A stretch of 58,086 nucleotides of DNA, from positions 90,886 through 148,971 of the forward strand of contig JARKUF010000016.1 in NCBI GenBank assembly GCA_029974015.1. Reading direction: 5' to 3'. Source of the stretch: Spirochaetota bacterium. GTDB taxonomy: Bacteria; Spirochaetota; UBA4802; JAGODF01. The position numbers were made by a program, and so were the translations under genes. Below, piece by piece: positions 26,766 through 36,493 of the stretch (position 1 is its first letter; each line of letters begins with the position of its first letter). The notes under the pieces were generated by a model. The model ran no database searches. It was not told where the DNA came from and was given only the letters and a program-made list of their open reading frames with translations.

Positions 26766-27764
26766 ATGAACACGAAAATGTTGACAGTAACTCTACTGGC
26801 ATTAGTTGCAATGTCTTGCGCATCAACGAACAGCGAAGCATTACAGTTTTCCATTCCTCAGGGCGTTAAACAACCCGAAGTCAGCATTAAAGATTTTGAT
26901 ATAAAGAGAATAAGCCTCCGGGACATCGATTTTCAGTTCGATATTGAGATTTCCAATCCCTATCCGGTTGGATTGAAGCTGGCCAGGGTTGACTTTAAAG
27001 TGGATGTGGAAAACAAACAGCTCTTCTCCACGACCACCCCTTCCGGATTCACCGTGAAAGCCAGGGGAAAAGCGGTGAGCCCCCTGGTTTTGAACCTCGA
27101 ATATTCCAAGATCATCGGGATAGTGAAGGATTATAAGGAAAAGGAATATTTAAATTGCGATATCTCCGGGGAACTGCATATTCCTCTGCCGAATATTCCT
27201 GGCATTCCAAAAACCTTCAAATTCCCTTTCAAGGTCAGCAAAAGGATACCGGCAATTAAGCCTTCCGTGGCAGTCCATAACTTCAAGGTGTCCGCCCCTT
27301 CGATGAGGGAAATACAGGATGCAATAAAGAAAAGCGGGAAAAACCTCAATCCCGATAGGATTTTCGGGGCGATTGGGGACATGCTGAATGGGAAAAAGGT
27401 CGATGCTAAATCCATCGGTTTGGCGGACCTCGATGTGAAATTGAAGGTGAACTTCGATCTGAAGATCAAAAACGAAAGCCGGGCCAAGCTCTTTTTCAAC
27501 AAGCTTCAGTACGACTTTTCGATCAACAATGAGAAGGTCTTCCAGGGGGATTCGGGTAATACCCGGAGCGTGGGGGACACCCTCATCGTCACTGTGGCAA
27601 ACGAACTCAGTTCGAAGTCCCTCGGGAAGGGGGTCCTCCGGGTGTTCGAGGAGAGGAAAGGCGCGTTCAAGGTGCGGGGGGAAACTCTTATCAACCTCCC
27701 GGCCGACATCAAGAAGGGGCCCCTTGGCCTTAACTTCGACGAGGGAGGGGAATTCGGCCTTTGA
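26766..27764 (+). CDS. LEA14/WHy-domain lipoprotein
   Basis: 332 residues. The signal peptide has a good lipobox (LVAMSC). Two WHy-type immunoglobulin-like domains follow: about residues 50-130 (IDFQFDIEISNPYPVGLKLA) and about 220-320 (VKLKVNFDLKIKNESRAKLFF). LEA type-2 lipoproteins occur widely in bacteria with unclear envelope or stress roles. The reading frame ends at 27764. The +1 frame continues to 27822 with a plausible tail (FDFGKAVEKGGLAGLIKKTS), suggesting a one-base insertion near the G-rich run at 27742-27752 in this sequence. The GGGGGG before the ATG acts as ribosome site. Confidence 0.85.
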   Translation: MNTKMLTVTLLALVAMSCASTNSEALQFSIPQGVKQPEVSIKDFDIKRISLRDIDFQFDIEISNPYPVGLKLARVDFKVDVENKQLFSTTTPSGFTVKARGKAVSPLVLNLEYSKIIGIVKDYKEKEYLNCDISGELHIPLPNIPGIPKTFKFPFKVSKRIPAIKPSVAVHNFKVSAPSMREIQDAIKKSGKNLNPDRIFGAIGDMLNGKKVDAKSIGLADLDVKLKVNFDLKIKNESRAKLFFNKLQYDFSINNEKVFQGDSGNTRSVGDTLIVTVANELSSKSLGKGVLRVFEERKGAFKVRGETLINLPADIKKGPLGLNFDEGGEFGL

Positions 27765-27818
27765 TTTCGGCAAGGCGGTTGAGAAGGGAGGTCTGGCGGG
27801 CCTGATTAAAAAAACCTC

Positions 27819-27846
27819 TTGACAGGATATGTGAAAATTTCATAGT
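27819..27846 (+). promoter_or_regulatory. Candidate promoter for the HNH gene
   Basis: TTGACA (27819-27824) with CATAGT (27841-27846) at 16-nt spacing, about 15 nt before the probable start. The -35 box overlaps the stop of the shifted C-terminal frame of the upstream lipoprotein gene. Confidence 0.5.
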
Positions 27847-27868
27847 AAGTTCATAGAGTATTGTGCAT

Positions 27869-28462
27869 ATGTCAACGACAGGCTCAGCCACTTCAATTCT
27901 TAACTCGGAAGTGCTGGTGCTCAACTCAGCCTTCCTTCCCATCAGGATCTCTTCGGTAAAAGAGGCCATTTGCCTTGTTATGTCTGAGAGGGCGAAAACG
28001 GTCCTTGAAGGTGAGGAGGTTGTAAGGTCCCCACTGGTTTCGATTCGAATTCCCTCCATAGTTTCCGTTGTAGGATACAACCAGTTTCCCAGGAGAAAGG
28101 TCGCCTTTTCAAAGCTCAATGTCATATATCGTGACGACATGATTTGCCAGTATTGCGGGCATCGATACTCGATGCGCGACCTCACGGTGGACCATATCAT
28201 CCCCAGGAGCAGATGGGAGACCGTTACCGGGAAGGACTTCAAAGAAGGCTTCTCAAGCTGGATGAACATGGTGTGCGCCTGCCGCTGGTGCAATGGACGA
28301 AAGGGGAACAGGCTGCTTCAGGAGATAAACTGGTTCCTCCTGAACCAGCCCCGGGAGCCGGAATATCTTCCCCATCTCATCATCTCCTTCGAAAAAGCGA
28401 AGCGGAAAGGCTGGCTTCCTTACTGCACCTTCAATGTCCGCCTCATCAATGTCCGTCCTTAG
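27869..28462 (+). CDS. HNH endonuclease family protein
   Basis: 197 residues of the housekeeping HNH type found in many phyla. The N-terminal pattern is EVLVLNSAFLPIRISSVKEA, then FSKLNVIYRDDMICQYCG and LTVDHIIPRSRW with the catalytic His. CACRWCNGRKGNR completes the zinc-binding CxxC pairs. The ATG at 27869 is chosen; a GTG two codons earlier is possible. The family is widespread but its role is not settled. It converges on the aconitase gene with a 4-nt overlap. Confidence 0.87.
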   Translation: MSTTGSATSILNSEVLVLNSAFLPIRISSVKEAICLVMSERAKTVLEGEEVVRSPLVSIRIPSIVSVVGYNQFPRRKVAFSKLNVIYRDDMICQYCGHRYSMRDLTVDHIIPRSRWETVTGKDFKEGFSSWMNMVCACRWCNGRKGNRLLQEINWFLLNQPREPEYLPHLIISFEKAKRKGWLPYCTFNVRLINVRP

Positions 28463-30387
28463 AAATTCTTCCTCGTATAGTTGAGAAGTCCGCCCTCCAG
28501 AAGTATTTTCCTCTGTCTGTCTGTCGCAAAAAGGGTGAACCGGTACTCCTCCCCTCGTATAGACACGACAATATCGGCGCCTCCTGCGATCTGTGTGTGG
28601 AGGTCCGGGGCGATGAAGAGGTCCCCCTGTGCTATGCTGTCGTAATCGGCGGGGTTGGTAAATACGAAGGGCAGTATCCCGAAGTTCACGAGATTGGTGG
28701 AGTGGATCCGCTCGAAGGACTTTACCATGACCAGCCGAACTCCGAGGTACATGGGGCAGATGGCCGCGTGCTCGCGGCTGGACCCCTGGCCGTAGCTTTC
28801 ACCACCAACTACTGCGGTGTATATTCCATGTTCCTTTTCCTTGAGGGAGCGCGCGGCAAAGCCGGGGTCCGTGTGCTCGAAAACGTATTTCGCGTACTCA
28901 GGAATATTGGAGCGGTACTTGAGGCGCTGTCCGGCAGGCATGATGTGGTCCGTTGTGATTTTGTCGCCCACTTTGAGGCCCACTATGCCGCGAATTTCAT
29001 CGGGAAGGGGGTCTGTAACGGGCGGCCCGCCGATATTGGGGCCACGCCGGATTTCCGATTTTTCGAACTCGGGTTTCAGTATCATGGAATCGTCGATAAG
29101 GAAGCTCTCCGGCTCCGCGATGCGGGGACATTCCGCCGAGGGCCGATCGAGGGGATCCACCAGGGCCCCCGCAACGGCTGAAAGGGCCGCCGTTTCCGGG
29201 CTCACCAGGTACACCTTAGCGTCGGCTGTGCCGGAACGCCCCTCGAAGTTGCGATTGTTAGTCCGGAGGGAGGCGCCTCCGCTTTTCGGCGAAAACCCGG
29301 AGCCTATGCAAAAGCCGCAGGCCGATTCCATGATTCTGGCCCCGGCGGAGATGAGGTCCGCCAGAGCGCCGTTGCGGGAGATCATCTCCAATACCTGGCG
29401 CGAGCCGGGGGCAACGCCGAGGCCCACCGATGGATGGGCCTTCTTTCCGCGGAGGACCGCCGCCACGGTCATGAGGTCGCGGTATGAAGAATTTGTACAA
29501 CTCCCGATTGCCACCTGGTCGATTGGAAGCCCTTTGACTTCAGATATTTTTTTCACATTATCGGGGGAGTGGGGGAGGGCGATCATGGGCACCACGGCGG
29601 AAAGGTCGATTTCTATGACGCGGTCGTACACGGCCGCCTCCTCGGGCAGGAGCTCCTTCAAGGCCTCTTCCCGGCCCTGGGCTTTCAAAAAACGGCGAGT
29701 TACGGCGTCGCTGGGGAAAAGAGAAGTGGTGACGCCGAGTTCCGCCCCCATATTGGTGATGGTGGCCCGCTCGGGAACGGAGAGCGTTTCAACACCCGGG
29801 CCTCCGTACTCAACAACAGCGCCCACATTGCCCTTCGTGGTTAGAATGGAAAGCACGGTTAGTATTACGTCTTTCGCGGAGACCCAGGGCCTCAGGCTTC
29901 CGGTCAAGTTCACTTTTATCACCCTGGGGCAGGTGAGATAAAAGGGGCCGCCTCCCATGGCGACGGCCACATCCAGGCCTCCGGCACCGATTGCGATCAT
30001 GCCGATGCCCCCACCTGTTGGGGTGTGGCTGTCGGAGCCGAGGAGGGTCGCTCCCGGGCGGGCGAAACGCTCCAGATGTACCTGATGGCAGATTCCGTTT
30101 CCGGCCCTCGAATAGAGTATCCCGTAGCGGCTGTTCATGGTTTGCAGATAGATATGATCGTCGGCGTTTTCGAAGCCTGTCTGCAGGGTGTTGTGGTCAA
30201 CATACGATACCGAGAGCTCGGTCTTCACGCGGGGGACCCCCAGGGCCTCGAACTGGAGATAGGCCATGGTCCCCGTGGCGTCCTGAGTGAGGGTCTGGTC
30301 GATGCGGATTCCGATTTCGTTTCCGGGTACAAGTTCCCCCTCTACAAGATGGTCTTTCAGTATTTTGTAACAGACGGAACCAGTCAT
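28459..30387 (-). CDS. Aconitate hydratase, Aquifex-type
   Basis: 642-residue [4Fe-4S] dehydratase that interconverts citrate and isocitrate. Cluster cysteines are in IGSCTNSSYRDL and ESACGFCIGSGFSP; substrate motifs LLGSDSHTPTGGGIGMIAIG and GESYGQGSSREHAA are intact. The swivel domain is at the C-terminus. The length and single-chain order match the short 'Aquifex-type' aconitases rather than AcnA or AcnB. The start ATG at 30387 has GAGAGGT upstream. A homoaconitase or isopropylmalate isomerase role is less likely because both domains are fused. Confidence 0.92.
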   Translation of the reverse strand: MTGSVCYKILKDHLVEGELVPGNEIGIRIDQTLTQDATGTMAYLQFEALGVPRVKTELSVSYVDHNTLQTGFENADDHIYLQTMNSRYGILYSRAGNGICHQVHLERFARPGATLLGSDSHTPTGGGIGMIAIGAGGLDVAVAMGGGPFYLTCPRVIKVNLTGSLRPWVSAKDVILTVLSILTTKGNVGAVVEYGGPGVETLSVPERATITNMGAELGVTTSLFPSDAVTRRFLKAQGREEALKELLPEEAAVYDRVIEIDLSAVVPMIALPHSPDNVKKISEVKGLPIDQVAIGSCTNSSYRDLMTVAAVLRGKKAHPSVGLGVAPGSRQVLEMISRNGALADLISAGARIMESACGFCIGSGFSPKSGGASLRTNNRNFEGRSGTADAKVYLVSPETAALSAVAGALVDPLDRPSAECPRIAEPESFLIDDSMILKPEFEKSEIRRGPNIGGPPVTDPLPDEIRGIVGLKVGDKITTDHIMPAGQRLKYRSNIPEYAKYVFEHTDPGFAARSLKEKEHGIYTAVVGGESYGQGSSREHAAICPMYLGVRLVMVKSFERIHSTNLVNFGILPFVFTNPADYDSIAQGDLFIAPDLHTQIAGGADIVVSIRGEEYRFTLFATDRQRKILLEGGLLNYTRKNF

Positions 30388-30550
30388 GGCTGACCTCTCA
30401 ATGGTAGTGTCGATGCATGAGGCGCGGCAATTTGATAACTGCCTTTGATTAAAAAAGAACCGTCAACAAGAAATTGGGCTTTACAGGTTCATTTTTGACG
30501 CTCTATTCATTCACTATGGTGTTTCAGCATAAAGATTGCTTGCGCGTTCC

Positions 30551-33500
30551 ATGACCGGGAAAATTCCATTCTACATCGCGGCCGTGTCGGCACTCCTCGC
30601 GCTCGGGGGAATTGCTGTCGGCATTTTCACCGCCTATGGGGACGAGACGGGGTTTCGGGACGGCCTCTTCGATTATGTCGAGCGGCATTCCGTGTCCCCT
30701 CCTTCAGGTGAAGTTCGCGTCGATGACGAAGGCGGGGAAGGGACGGAGGATGATGAGGGGCCGCTCCGCTATCGCGCCGGTGACTGGTCGAAGTATGTGA
30801 TAGAGGAACGTTACAGCGGAGCTTTCTCCGACGGTGACGGGAAGCACTTTAAGGCCGGTGTCGGAGATGATGTGAACCTCGTTTCGTACGGTTCCATGAA
30901 GATGAACCTTCTCTACGGGCGTTCCGTATTCACCAGCAGTAAGTACCGCCAATTTGATGAGGACAGGCCGGTATCGAAGGTAATCACTTCGGGCTTCTAT
31001 CCCGAGAGGGATCTCCAGCTCCATGTCGAAGGAAATGTGGGGAAACGCCTTACCCTATACATCGACCACGACAGCAGGAAGACCGACAACCATTATGTGA
31101 TGAAGTACAAAGCTGTCGATGAAGATGAGGTTATCCGTGAAATAAACGCCGGTGAAGTCGACATAAAGCTGAGCAATACGAAGTACGTTGTTTTCGATGA
31201 GTCGATACAAAAGGGCCTTGGCATTGACATGACGGTGAAGAAAAACCGCCTTAAGGTGAAGGCCTTCGGAACCGTGGCCCGGGGAGAGGCCGTGGTGGAA
31301 CGTTTCCGCGGAAATTCCTCCGGTGGTTACACGAGCCTCCAGGAATACCAGTTTGTTCGAGGGCGATACTACCAGTTGGAGCCGTTCAAGCGCTATGACA
31401 ATCTGGATACGCCTCCTTCAGGCGCGGGTTCGTACAATCTCGTGACCTTCACCTCTGCCCCGGCAAACCCTTCAAACTACATGCCCTTCGCGGTGAACAT
31501 TGACCCCGGTTCCTTCGAACTGTATATCGACGACATGGACCCCCACAACAATTTCAACGCGACGTCGATACCGATAGACGGCGGAAGTTATGTGCGAATG
31601 GCCTCCGGGGTGGATTATGTGGTCAATTACGCGACGGGCCTTATCACCCTCCTGAAAAACGTGCCTGGAAACGCGAGGATTTTCGCCGTCTATACCTTGA
31701 GGGGAGGGAACACCGCCACCTCGGACCCGGCCGCCAGGACAGATGTTTTTCCGGGTAAAATTTTTGTGTACATAAAATACGGGTATTCCATCGACGAGGA
31801 CCAAAACCGGAACTTCGTTTTGGACCCAGGCGAGGACCGCAATGGCGATGGGAAGCTCAACCTGGACATCTATGAGGTGCGCTCTTTCTATTTAATTGGA
31901 GAGCGGCGCATTCTTGACGAAAACCTCCGCGTGGATTTTTACAGAGAGAACAGCCTCCTTACGAAGGACGAGGCGGCGAGTTCGGGACGGTACACGGTCG
32001 ACACGTCCAGCGGGACGCTGGCTTTTAGACTCAGGGAGCCTTTCAGGGCCCTTTTGGGCGCGGCAGGAGCGACTATTTACGGTGAAAGGCAGTTAAGCGA
32101 TGCCGCGCAGTCGTCACGGTACCGACTGCGCATTAACTATTATCGGGAAGCGAGGAGCTTTCAGCTCAAGAATACGAATATCGTCCCCGACAGCGTGAGG
32201 ATAAGGATAAACGGGAGGGAGATATCGAAGTCCCTTTTTTCGGTGGACCACACTTCGGGATATCTTGAGTTCACGGACCCGAACAACCCCGTCATCGGCC
32301 CCGAGACCGATATCGAGATTCGGTACGAGTACCTTCCCTACGCGGGGGAGTCGCAATCCTTCATTGCGGGCGTGCGCGCTGATTATGATGTTGGGCGCAA
32401 TCTCAACATAGGCGGCACTTTCGTTTTTTCAAGGGGGGCGGGGGACTCTGTGATTCCGAAGCTGGGAAGCGAGCCGGAACAGCTTATGATTTTTGAAGGC
32501 GACGCCAAACTATATCTGAATGAAAAGCGCCTGGAGGAGCTGGTGAACGCCCTTCCCGGGGTGAATAAGGCCTCGGTGCCTTTCGAAATCACCGCCTATG
32601 GGGAATACGCCCGAAGCTATCGAGACGTGAACACTTTCGGGAAGGGGCTCATCGACGATATGGAATCCGGTGACGAAGTGATTGGCGTTTCCCTGTCGGA
32701 GCGGGACTGGATTCTCTCTTCGCCGCCGGTACAGATGAGCCTTCCATTTACGCCTGCGCAGGCAAACCGTGGTATTCTAAATTATCTTTACTATAGGAGC
32801 CTGGGGAGCGCTGAGACCCTCCGGGGGCTTTCCTACACGCCGTTTGCAATAGACTATTCGGTGAAGCCCGGGCCCTATAATGTCGCAACGGGGCATCTGG
32901 CGGAGTCGGTCCAATCGCAGGATTCCCAGCGTTCACTGGCCCTGGATTTTGATTTTTCCGGCGGGGGAGAGTACGTCGCCGTGGTTACGCGGCGGCTCTC
33001 CAATCAGGCGGTGGATTTTTCCGGGCTCCAGTATGTCGAAATCTGGTACCGCTCCGGCGGCGGGACGGGCACGGCGAATTTATACCTGGATATTGGCCGC
33101 ATCAATGAGGACTCCGATGGAGATGGTATTCTGGACACGGAAGACCTTAACAATAACGGGTTTCTCGACTCGGACCCTTCGGCAGATATTTTTGAAGACA
33201 TCGGTTACGCCTTCAATCCCGCCGGGGGGACCGCTACCCGTGTTGGCTCGGGGCCCTGCCTCAACAGCTTTACCCGGGGCGACGGCGTCCTCAATTCCGA
33301 GGACCTGAACGGAAACGGGATCCTCGATACGGAGGAGAGCGCGGTGCGGCTTCCAGGTGAAATTTCCGGCCCGGCTCCGGGCACTTCGATAGAAGTGAAC
33401 ATGGCGGACACTTCCTGGCGCGTTGCGCGGATATATATAGACCGCAATTCTCCGGCCTATGCGGCACAGGCAAACCTCTTTCAAGACATTCTGAGCCGCG

Positions 33501-36274
33501 TGGAGGCGGTGAGGCTTCTGGTCGAAAAGGGGACTGCTTCGTCCGGGGTGATATATATCGACCGATTGAGCTTCGTTTCTTCCCGTTGGAGAAACATAAA
33601 GGTGGACGGGGTGCCCCTTGACGACCCGTCGATTCTGAAGGTCACCGTGGTGGACACTTTTAATGACGACGAATACCGCTCTGACGCTTTTATTTTCCGG
33701 GAAGCAGCTTTCTATAAATCCCTTCATGGTGAAAAAAGCGACAGTCAGCTTGAGCGTGAGAAGGAATCGGCCCTCGCCATTGAATACGATGTCTCGTCCC
33801 ATGCGTCGGCATCGGTGACCCGCCGCTTTCAGGGGAATATCGACCTCAGGTTTTACAGGACGTTGAATATCTGGTTTAATTTCAAGGAATTCACCCCCGG
33901 CGATATGGTTTCCGTGACTGTGGGTTCATCCGAGCAGGATTATCTGGAGTTCGTTTTCCCTGTGGAGCATTCCGGAATATGGCGGGAGATGACATTCAGG
34001 CTCCAGGATGGCTCCCGGGGCTACATATCCCCGGCGGGTTCCTCTGGCAGTCCGGACATGAAGCGAATCAATTTCATTGAGATTGGGGTCCGGGGGGGGA
34101 GCGGGCGTTTCTGGGTAAATGACATTTACGCGAGCGATTCGGAAACTTTGAAAGACAGCGCCTATTGGTTTGAGGGCGAGATCAGGTCGAAGAGGGCGCT
34201 CGCCAGGACGGCTTCGGGAACGCCTATCATCTCGGACCTCCTGGTGAAGTATGTGGTAAAGGGGCACGGAAGTCAATTTGGAAGCATTGGGAAAACCGTG
34301 AGCGATATGAGTGAGCGCTACCATCAACTCTTCTCGTCAGTGAAGATCCTTCCTAACTGGCTCGCGAGCCTCGACTTCACCTCGGAAAAAAGTTCCACGG
34401 ACAGCCTTAACGAGGAAGTCCATGAGAGCCGACGGGGGGACACGGGGAGGAAAAGCCTGTGCTTTGAAACCAGCTATGATTCCGACATTCCCCTTGTTCC
34501 CAGCGTGAAGCTGATGTATAAGCACGACCGCTACGATAATAGCCGGGACGAATTTATATCGGCCTGTGCATTTAAAGAGGATAAGGGGATCAGCAGCAAA
34601 GCGCCTATGATTTGGATAGAGGAAAATGTTAAGGACTTTCTCGGCGGGTCTTTTGTTGCGAATATCCAGTTGAACACGGTTTTCCGCGAAGAAGAGATAC
34701 GGAGAAAATCGGCGCAGCTTTCGGATACCGACCTCGCACAGTATGTGTCCCCCCGGGAGTCTGAGAGGAGGCAGAAGGGTTCCATGCGGCTGTCTCTGGA
34801 ATACCAGTCGAGAAAATTTTATTTTCAGCCCATCATCGACATCGGGTCGCAGGAGGTGGTGAGGCTCCAGGGACGAGAGGGCCTCGCGGACACTACAATA
34901 CACGAAGACGTGGACGGGTGTTTCCATTTTCCTTTCCTGTACCGCGGCGATTATCGTTTTGTAGAGAGGAACAAGAACGCCGACATCAGGGTGGGTTTCC
35001 GTGACCTTGGCTTAGTGAATCCCTCAGCGGCCATGAGCATGTATTATCTGGAAAACAGGTTCCGGGATTATGGCGAAGCTGAAAGGCTGATATCAGGCGA
35101 TTTCAGCCGGGCGAAGGACGCACGGAGTTACATCTCCACGAGGATCGATATACCCCTTGCCCTGGAGAGGACCGGATTGCCGCGCGTCTTGCGAAGCCTT
35201 GTACTCGGTTTCAGCAGGTCGGTCCTTTTTCAGGAGACGGAAATTCCCTATGAGGGCGAAGGGATTTCCGAATTTTCGGAGGAATACGGTATTCGGCGCG
35301 CCTACGGCGGCATATCGGAAGGGGCGCTCAATTTTTTTAAATACAGCCCGGTCCATTTCCTCTCGGGACGCGGGAATTTCGCCGGTGGGAGGGATTTCGC
35401 CTACGGTACTTTAAACGAAGGGCCCAGGTTTCAATCCGGGGAGGCCGCGGCAAATTATGGGAACAATCTTCGCCTCATCGATACAATTTCCCTTTCCGGC
35501 ACGGCCAGCGCCGGACCTGTGGATATCACGCTGACATCGGGAATCAACAATCTCTGCGAACGGCAATCCGTGGAGGGGGCCCCCCAGCAGGTGGTGACTT
35601 TCACGGCGAATGTCGGGTGCTCCTTCGATATCATGAGGGCCGTCGATTTCGGGTTTTTCAGGCCCAACCGGCCAGGCATTCCTCATCATGCCGCCACTGT
35701 CGGCGCGGGATACGGGTTCAGCAGGAATATGATCATCACGGCGAACATCCGGGAGGACGTGCATTCGCCGAACCTCGGGATTACCTTTAAAAGGGACAGG
35801 GCAAGCCTTGGCGTAAAGGGGGCCGTGGATTTTCGGACAAGGCAGGACAGGGAGTACATTCCTGTTGACCCATTGGAAAGAAGCAGGAAGGACGATATCT
35901 ACGCGGAAAACTTAAGCAACATGGTCCCCTTTCGGGAGGAAGACCGGGGATACCGTTTTACCGCCTTTTTCGAAACGGACGTGGAATGGGTCCACGGCCT
36001 TTTCTCACACCTGTATGAATTGACCGCGCTGCCGATTTTCGGCCTGGAGTACTCCCTCCTTTTCAACAGATATGATTATTCCATGACCGTGTCGCCGGAA
36101 CCCTATGATCAGCACCTTATAACCGGGAAGCTCACTCTTGACCTCCACCGGAATGTCCAGGGGGGGATTTTAGGCCGCTGGGCCCTGGAGAAGTTCCGTA
36201 ACAGGGAAACGAATGGGGTGTACAGGGAGATAATGTCCTACGAAGCGGGGCTGAATTTTACACTGCTTTTTTGA
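30551..36274 (+). CDS. SprA/Sov-like giant outer-membrane protein
   Basis: 1907 residues with an N-terminal hydrophobic signal (YIAAVSALLALGGIAVGI). The order of segments follows SprA of the type IX secretion system. GEVDIKLSNTKYVV at ~201 is the counterpart of the SprA GNVNMPLNxSLI strand. IVPDSVRIRINGREI and SVDHTSGYLEF follow at ~545-570, then NLNIGGTF, FEITAYGEYARS and LIDDMESGDEV at 701. A GPYN motif is near 776, then LYLDIGRINED and a FVSSRWRN segment. Asp-rich calcium-type loops (SDGDGILDTEDLNNNG) occur near 855 and 910. The rest is beta-barrel-like. The ATG at 30551 is chosen; a TTG five codons earlier is possible. Confidence 0.82.
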   Translation: MTGKIPFYIAAVSALLALGGIAVGIFTAYGDETGFRDGLFDYVERHSVSPPSGEVRVDDEGGEGTEDDEGPLRYRAGDWSKYVIEERYSGAFSDGDGKHFKAGVGDDVNLVSYGSMKMNLLYGRSVFTSSKYRQFDEDRPVSKVITSGFYPERDLQLHVEGNVGKRLTLYIDHDSRKTDNHYVMKYKAVDEDEVIREINAGEVDIKLSNTKYVVFDESIQKGLGIDMTVKKNRLKVKAFGTVARGEAVVERFRGNSSGGYTSLQEYQFVRGRYYQLEPFKRYDNLDTPPSGAGSYNLVTFTSAPANPSNYMPFAVNIDPGSFELYIDDMDPHNNFNATSIPIDGGSYVRMASGVDYVVNYATGLITLLKNVPGNARIFAVYTLRGGNTATSDPAARTDVFPGKIFVYIKYGYSIDEDQNRNFVLDPGEDRNGDGKLNLDIYEVRSFYLIGERRILDENLRVDFYRENSLLTKDEAASSGRYTVDTSSGTLAFRLREPFRALLGAAGATIYGERQLSDAAQSSRYRLRINYYREARSFQLKNTNIVPDSVRIRINGREISKSLFSVDHTSGYLEFTDPNNPVIGPETDIEIRYEYLPYAGESQSFIAGVRADYDVGRNLNIGGTFVFSRGAGDSVIPKLGSEPEQLMIFEGDAKLYLNEKRLEELVNALPGVNKASVPFEITAYGEYARSYRDVNTFGKGLIDDMESGDEVIGVSLSERDWILSSPPVQMSLPFTPAQANRGILNYLYYRSLGSAETLRGLSYTPFAIDYSVKPGPYNVATGHLAESVQSQDSQRSLALDFDFSGGGEYVAVVTRRLSNQAVDFSGLQYVEIWYRSGGGTGTANLYLDIGRINEDSDGDGILDTEDLNNNGFLDSDPSADIFEDIGYAFNPAGGTATRVGSGPCLNSFTRGDGVLNSEDLNGNGILDTEESAVRLPGEISGPAPGTSIEVNMADTSWRVARIYIDRNSPAYAAQANLFQDILSRVEAVRLLVEKGTASSGVIYIDRLSFVSSRWRNIKVDGVPLDDPSILKVTVVDTFNDDEYRSDAFIFREAAFYKSLHGEKSDSQLEREKESALAIEYDVSSHASASVTRRFQGNIDLRFYRTLNIWFNFKEFTPGDMVSVTVGSSEQDYLEFVFPVEHSGIWREMTFRLQDGSRGYISPAGSSGSPDMKRINFIEIGVRGGSGRFWVNDIYASDSETLKDSAYWFEGEIRSKRALARTASGTPIISDLLVKYVVKGHGSQFGSIGKTVSDMSERYHQLFSSVKILPNWLASLDFTSEKSSTDSLNEEVHESRRGDTGRKSLCFETSYDSDIPLVPSVKLMYKHDRYDNSRDEFISACAFKEDKGISSKAPMIWIEENVKDFLGGSFVANIQLNTVFREEEIRRKSAQLSDTDLAQYVSPRESERRQKGSMRLSLEYQSRKFYFQPIIDIGSQEVVRLQGREGLADTTIHEDVDGCFHFPFLYRGDYRFVERNKNADIRVGFRDLGLVNPSAAMSMYYLENRFRDYGEAERLISGDFSRAKDARSYISTRIDIPLALERTGLPRVLRSLVLGFSRSVLFQETEIPYEGEGISEFSEEYGIRRAYGGISEGALNFFKYSPVHFLSGRGNFAGGRDFAYGTLNEGPRFQSGEAAANYGNNLRLIDTISLSGTASAGPVDITLTSGINNLCERQSVEGAPQQVVTFTANVGCSFDIMRAVDFGFFRPNRPGIPHHAATVGAGYGFSRNMIITANIREDVHSPNLGITFKRDRASLGVKGAVDFRTRQDREYIPVDPLERSRKDDIYAENLSNMVPFREEDRGYRFTAFFETDVEWVHGLFSHLYELTALPIFGLEYSLLFNRYDYSMTVSPEPYDQHLITGKLTLDLHRNVQGGILGRWALEKFRNRETNGVYREIMSYEAGLNFTLLF

Positions 36275-36275
36275 G

Positions 36276-36309
36276 GTTTTCCCCATGCCGCTGTCCGGCG
36301 TGGGAAAAC
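36276..36309 (+). terminator. Imperfect hairpin after the SprA-like gene
   Basis: GTTTTCCCCATGCCG and CCGGCGTGGGAAAAC form an imperfect stem with a CTGT loop immediately after the stop. There is no T-run; the sequence resembles the central hairpin of the repeat family and may be a repeat fragment acting as terminator. Confidence 0.4.
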
Positions 36310-36383
36310 TTTAGTGCCTGGTTGAGGAAAAAACTATTGATAAGAATTCGGTTTTCAGTGAACATTGCGCTTACTTCATATCA

Positions 36384-36457
36384 ACCAACCATACTAAGGA
36401 CTCAGGTTTTCCCGCCCACCGAAGGCGGGCGGGAAAACCTGATTATTAGAGGTTGCC
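36384..36457 (+). repeat. Two-hairpin repeat, right half only
   Basis: CCAACCATACTAAGGACTCAGG, then TTTTCCCGCCC-ACCGAA-GGCGGGCGGGAAAA and CCTGATTATTAGAGGTTGCC (motifs given in pieces: CATACTAAGGACTCAGG; GGTTTTCCCGCCC; GGGCGGGAAAACC; AGAGGTTGCC). The AT-rich left arm is missing. It lies 37 nt before guaB. Confidence 0.75.
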
Positions 36458-36493
36458 TATAACTATCCGCTTACTGCGAAAAGGGGTAATACT

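Noticed and set aside
27529..27822. 97-aa frame overlapping the LEA14-like gene treated as a separate gene
   Set aside because: Only the last ~20 codons look protein-like, which is better explained as a frameshifted tail of the same gene.
28144..29941. Two long plus-strand frames (345 and 374 aa) opposite the aconitase gene
   Set aside because: They are antisense shadows of a GC-rich, clearly conserved aconitase coding sequence and show no family likeness.
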